In this document: in pieces, positions 60,596-64,000 of the stretch | Numbering within the stretch: the stretch's first letter is position 1 | How the letters are laid out: each line of letters starts with the position of its first letter | Source: Flavobacterium sp. ACN2 | Lineage (GTDB): Bacteria; Bacteroidota; Bacteroidia; Flavobacteriales; Flavobacteriaceae | Direction: 5' to 3' | Assembly (NCBI RefSeq): GCF_002303885.1 | Contig: NZ_MRCM01000011.1 | Location: forward strand, 62,001 to 126,000 | DNA length: 64,000 nucleotides | Position numbers and translations under genes: made by a program | Notes under the pieces: generated by a model | Database searches by the model: none | The model's input: only the letters and a program-made list of their open reading frames with translations | Told to the model about the DNA's origin: nothing

Positions 60596-61999
60596 ATGGC
60601 ATGTACAAGTTGTTCAACCTCAGATGGTGGCGCACCAAAAGGTTGTAAAAATAATGGGACTTGCGGCACCGATAGCTGCAATAAATTGACGGTTTTTGAC
60701 TGGCTTTCGAACATGAGTCCGTCCAATGGAGAGGCGATTTTTGATTGTGTTGAGGTTCGTTTTAAAAACGGACGTAAGGAATTTTTTAGAAATTCAGAAA
60801 AATTAACTTTAAGCATTGGTGATATTGTTGCAACTGTAGCTTCACCAGGTCATGATATTGGTATTGTTACTCTTACAGGCGAATTGGTAAAAATTCAAAT
60901 GAAGAAAAAAGGTGCAAATCCTGAAAGTAATGATGTGCCGAAAATCTATAGAAAAGCATCTCAAAAAGACATCGATATTTGGTCTGTAGCACGTGATCGC
61001 GAAGAACCAATGAAGGTTCGTGCACGTGAATTGGCGATTCAGCATAAATTGGAAATGAAGATTTCGGATATCGAATTTCAAGGCGACGGATCTAAAGCAA
61101 CTTTTTACTACACGGCAAATGATCGTGTCGATTTTAGAATGCTGATTAAGGATTTTGCTAAAGAATTCAGCACTAGAGTGGAGATGAAACAAGTTGGTTT
61201 CCGTCAGGAAGCGGCTCGTTTAGGAGGAGTTGGATCTTGCGGACGCGAACTTTGCTGTTCGACTTGGTTAACCGATTTCAGAAGTGTAAATACATCAGCA
61301 GCTCGTTATCAGCAATTATCATTGAATCCGCAGAAATTAGCGGGGCAATGCGGTAAACTAAAATGCTGTTTGAACTATGAGTTAGACACTTACATGGATG
61401 CATTAAAAGATTTTCCGGATTACGATACCAAACTAATCACAGAAAAAGGAGATGCTGTTTGCCAAAAACAAGATATTTTTAAAGGATTAATGTGGTTTGC
61501 GTATACAAACAACTTCGCAAACTGGCATGTTTTAAAAATTGATCAGGTAAAAGAGATCATTGCAGAAAATAAACAGAAAAATAAAGTTTCTTCTTTAGAA
61601 GATTTTGCTGTTGAAGTAGTTGCAGAACCAGAAAAAGACTTCAATAATGCAATGGGTCAAGAAAGTTTAACTCGTTTTGACCAACCAAAAAGAAAGAAAA
61701 AACCAAATCGTAAGCGCAAGCAAAATGCAGAGGCGGCTACCGTTGCAACTCCAGCAAAACCACAGCAGGAGAAAAATGTAAATCACGCTAAACCAGCAGG
61801 AAATACTAATCCGAACAATGGTAATGCAAACAATGGCAACGCAAACAAACCAAACAATCAAAACAATCCAAATAAGCAAAATCATAAGAAAAAGCATAAT
61901 TCGAATAAGAACAATCCGAATAAGCAAAATTCTAATGAAAACAAACCTGCTGAACCTAGAAAACCAATAACGAATACTAAAAATGAGAATAAAAAATAG
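60596..61999 (+). CDS. ricT: PSP1 domain protein RicT
   Basis: This 467-residue protein has a Cys-rich N-terminus (MACTSCSTSDGG, GCKNNGTCGTDSC), then the PSP1/RicT core. The core motifs are RVDFRMLIKDFAKEFSTRVE and the conserved Cys cluster GSCGRELCC, GQCGKLKCC, which binds Fe-S in the B. subtilis complex with RicA and RicF. From about residue 370 there is a tail rich in Asn, Lys and Pro, disordered and likely RNA- or protein-binding. Known RicT stimulates RNase Y maturation; here that is by family. Its stop overlaps gldH by 17 bases. Confidence 0.92.
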   Translation: MACTSCSTSDGGAPKGCKNNGTCGTDSCNKLTVFDWLSNMSPSNGEAIFDCVEVRFKNGRKEFFRNSEKLTLSIGDIVATVASPGHDIGIVTLTGELVKIQMKKKGANPESNDVPKIYRKASQKDIDIWSVARDREEPMKVRARELAIQHKLEMKISDIEFQGDGSKATFYYTANDRVDFRMLIKDFAKEFSTRVEMKQVGFRQEAARLGGVGSCGRELCCSTWLTDFRSVNTSAARYQQLSLNPQKLAGQCGKLKCCLNYELDTYMDALKDFPDYDTKLITEKGDAVCQKQDIFKGLMWFAYTNNFANWHVLKIDQVKEIIAENKQKNKVSSLEDFAVEVVAEPEKDFNNAMGQESLTRFDQPKRKKKPNRKRKQNAEAATVATPAKPQQEKNVNHAKPAGNTNPNNGNANNGNANKPNNQNNPNKQNHKKKHNSNKNNPNKQNSNENKPAEPRKPITNTKNENKK

Positions 62000-62462
62000 C
62001 GGAATTCTTCTTTTGGTAGCTATACTTCTTTTTTCTTGTGATAAAAAAAGAGTATTTGATCAGTATAAATCTGTTGGAAGTGCTTGGCACAAAGACAGTA
62101 TTGTAAGCTTTGATCTGCCAGTTTTAGATTCTACAAAAAAGTTCAACCTCTTTGTAAACATACGAGACAATAATAATTATCCTTTTAATAATTTATTTTT
62201 AATTGTTGCTCTTGAAACACCAAGCGGTTTTACAAAAGTGGATACATTAGAATACCAAATGGCAGAGCCAGATGGAACGTTGTTAGGAAATGGATTTTCT
62301 GACATAAAAGAAAGTAAGCTTTATTACAAAGAAGATGTGAAGTTTACAGGGAAATACAAAGTTCACATCAAACAAGCGGTTAGACAATCGGGTAAAATAC
62401 CAGGTGTTGAAGCTTTGCAAGGAATTACAGACGTTGGTTTTAGAATAGAACAAAAAGATTAG
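61983..62462 (+). CDS. gldH: gliding motility lipoprotein GldH
   Basis: This 159-residue lipoprotein has the lipobox LLFSC (Cys19). The mature part begins DKKRVFDQYKSVGSAWHKDS, then FNLFVNIRDNNNYPFNNLFL, typical of GldH, which is essential for flavobacterial gliding and linked to the type IX secretion apparatus. It overlaps the 3' end of ricT by 17 bases and is 10 bases before the penicillin-binding protein gene, so the three form an operon. Confidence 0.93.
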   Translation: MRIKNSGILLLVAILLFSCDKKRVFDQYKSVGSAWHKDSIVSFDLPVLDSTKKFNLFVNIRDNNNYPFNNLFLIVALETPSGFTKVDTLEYQMAEPDGTLLGNGFSDIKESKLYYKEDVKFTGKYKVHIKQAVRQSGKIPGVEALQGITDVGFRIEQKD

Positions 62463-62472
62463 ATAAATAGTT

Positions 62473-64000
62473 ATGGCTGCTAAAAAAAACAATCAATCCA
62501 AAAGCGTTAAGGATATTAATTATTACAAAAAGAAATTTTGGCAGGTTTTTGCCTACTCTTTATTAGGAGTTCTAGCCTTCTTCTTATTTGCTTCTTGGGG
62601 TTTATTTGGTTCTATGCCTTCATTTGAAGATTTAGAAAATCCAGATTCAAACCTTGCTACCGAAATTATCTCTTCTGATGGAGTTGTGATTGGTAAATAT
62701 TTCAAAACCAATAGATCGCAACTTAAATATTCTGATTTGCCTAAAAATTTAGTTGAAGCACTTGTTGCAACTGAAGATGCACGTTTTTACGACCACTCAG
62801 GAATTGATGGGCGTGGAACTTTAAGAGCTGTTTTTAGTTTAGGAACAAATGGGGGTGCGAGTACATTGACACAACAGCTTGCAAAACAGTTGTTTCATGG
62901 TGAAGGATCGAAATTTTTGCCTTTTAGAGTTGTACAAAAAATAAAAGAATGGATTATTGCCATTCGTCTGGAAAGACAATATACAAAGAACGAAATCTTA
63001 GCGATGTATTGCAACGTTTATGATTTCGGAAATTATTCTGTTGGAGTAAGTTCTGCCGCTCAGACTTATTTCTCAAAAGAGCCAAAAGACTTGACAATTG
63101 ACGAATCTGCTATTTTGGTCGGAATGTTCAAAAATTCAGGTTTGTACAATCCGGTAAGAAATCCGCAGGGCGTAAAAAACCGTCGTAATGTGGTTTTATC
63201 GCAAATGGCAAAAGCAAAAATGATTTCGGAAGCTGAAAAAGAAAGACTTCAAGCGCTTCCAATTACGCTGAAATTTAAATTGGAAAGCCACCGTGAAGGT
63301 ATCGCTACTTATTTCAGAGAATATCTTCGCGATTACATGAAAAAATGGGTTGCTGAAAACAAAAAGCCTGATGGATCTGATTACGATATTTACAAAGATG
63401 GTCTTAAGATTTATACTACTATAGATTCTAGAATGCAAACCTACGCTGAAGAAGCGGTTGCTGCGCACATGCAAAACCTTCAACAGCAGTTTTTTATTGA
63501 TCAAAAAAACAATAAAAATGCTCCTTTCGTAAATATTACACAAGCTGAGACAGATAGAATCATCATGCAAGCCATGAAAAATTCTGTTCGTTGGGCTCAG
63601 ATGAAAGATATGGATAAAAGCGAGGAAGATATCATTGCATCATTCAAAGTAAAAACTAAAATGCGTGTCTTTACTTGGAAAGGTGAAAGAGATACCACTA
63701 TGACACCACTGGATTCTATTCGTTACTACAAGCACTTTTTGCAATCTGGTTTAATGTCTATGGAACCTCAAACAGGAGCAATTAAAGCTTGGGTTGGAGG
63801 AATCAATTACAAATATTTCCAATACGATCACGTAGGGCAGGGAGCAAGACAGGTAGGTTCTACTTTCAAGCCTTTTGTTTATGCAACGGCAATCGAAGAA
63901 TTAAATATGTCGCCATGTGATTCTATTCTTGATGGACCTTTCATGATCCATAAAGGACGTCACCACGTAACAGAAGACTGGGAACCAAGAAACTCAGATT
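62473..64000 (+). CDS. penicillin-binding protein 1A (3' part outside window)
   Basis: About 509 residues are visible of a class A PBP. It has an N-terminal membrane anchor (FAYSLLGVLAFFLFASWGLF) and a GT51 glycosyltransferase domain with catalytic Glu101 in VATEDARFYDHSGI and GASTLTQQLAKQLF. The start of the transpeptidase domain has the active-site Ser463 in GSTFKPFVYATA. It polymerises and crosslinks peptidoglycan outside the inner membrane. The ATG is at 62473. Downstream motifs (SxN, KTG) lie beyond the window. Confidence 0.95.
   Translation, partial: MAAKKNNQSKSVKDINYYKKKFWQVFAYSLLGVLAFFLFASWGLFGSMPSFEDLENPDSNLATEIISSDGVVIGKYFKTNRSQLKYSDLPKNLVEALVATEDARFYDHSGIDGRGTLRAVFSLGTNGGASTLTQQLAKQLFHGEGSKFLPFRVVQKIKEWIIAIRLERQYTKNEILAMYCNVYDFGNYSVGVSSAAQTYFSKEPKDLTIDESAILVGMFKNSGLYNPVRNPQGVKNRRNVVLSQMAKAKMISEAEKERLQALPITLKFKLESHREGIATYFREYLRDYMKKWVAENKKPDGSDYDIYKDGLKIYTTIDSRMQTYAEEAVAAHMQNLQQQFFIDQKNNKNAPFVNITQAETDRIIMQAMKNSVRWAQMKDMDKSEEDIIASFKVKTKMRVFTWKGERDTTMTPLDSIRYYKHFLQSGLMSMEPQTGAIKAWVGGINYKYFQYDHVGQGARQVGSTFKPFVYATAIEELNMSPCDSILDGPFMIHKGRHHVTEDWEPRNSD

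Noticed and set aside
1..64000. tRNA, rRNA or tmRNA genes
   Set aside because: I looked for cloverleaf-type T-arm sequences and rRNA signatures in the larger spacers and saw none; a covariance-model search would be decisive.

Overview
This AT-rich 64 kb window comes from a member of the Bacteroidota and is almost certainly a Flavobacterium-type chromosome. The supporting signs are the gliding lipoprotein GldH, a RicT with a flavobacterial-style tail, a TonB receptor with a carboxypeptidase-like N-terminal domain, carotenoid lycopene cyclase, -7 elements of the TAnnTTTG type, weak or absent Shine-Dalgarno sites, and abundant short intergenic palindromes. I see no rRNA, tRNA, CRISPR array, phage or intact insertion sequence.

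Layout. 0-2 kb: an S41 protease (cut by the window edge), a DUF4349 lipoprotein and rnpA, all leftward. 2-4.6 kb: a lipid and housekeeping run (PlsC acyltransferase, acyl-ACP desaturase, HD phosphohydrolase). 5-7.7 kb: a ferrous iron operon, feoA-feoB plus a tiny Cys-rich FeoB partner and a 40-residue membrane peptide. 7.8-12.4 kb: SCO protein, M13 peptidase, cytochrome c lipoprotein and hemB. 12.7-16.3 kb: orphan and lipoprotein genes around a repeat element. 16.4-27.3 kb: a class I aldolase, an outer-membrane protein and a large heme locus (hemF, hemE, hemD, hemC, hemA leftward; an AraC regulator, hemH and hemJ rightward). With hemB, this gives every step from glutamyl-tRNA to protoheme except hemL. 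27.4-30.2 kb: a NtrY-like histidine kinase, a crotonase and a small unknown gene.

30.3-38 kb is a metal homeostasis region: a DtxR-type regulator, an Nramp transporter fused to a UspA domain with a clean palindromic operator in front, a Fur/Zur-like repressor divergent from a MerC protein, a thioredoxin-reductase-like flavoprotein, a TonB receptor and a thioredoxin. 38-41 kb holds lycopene cyclase, a TPR protein, an ArsR regulator and a bacilliredoxin. 41.3-47 kb is a tripartite RND efflux operon. 47.3-49.9 kb carries a PPK2 kinase and a SulP transporter. 50-53.1 kb is a tRNA wobble-uridine hydroxylation island: TrhO and TrhP, the two alternative enzymes, lie side by side with the same C-terminal domain and are followed by a ferredoxin. 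53.2-59.3 kb is an accessory cluster of ankyrin-repeat proteins, FG-GAP/XAC2610-like proteins and lipoproteins, one of which looks frameshifted. 59.9-64 kb: an orphan SMI1/KNR4 immunity-like gene, then ricT-gldH-PBP1A.

A second layer runs through the window. Many spacers carry a short inverted or word-repeat element. At least six families are visible, and several occur twice in the window. The best are a nested four-palindrome element at 10.8-11.0 kb and an element at 13.3 and 59.6 kb whose left ends are identical over 37 bases and which sits beside orphan immunity-like genes. The most interesting functional observation is the shared domain in the adjacent TrhO and TrhP enzymes. The best regulatory predictions are the DtxR-type operator at 33034-33051 and an exact 13-base palindrome shared by the zur/merC promoter and the spacer before the HD gene.
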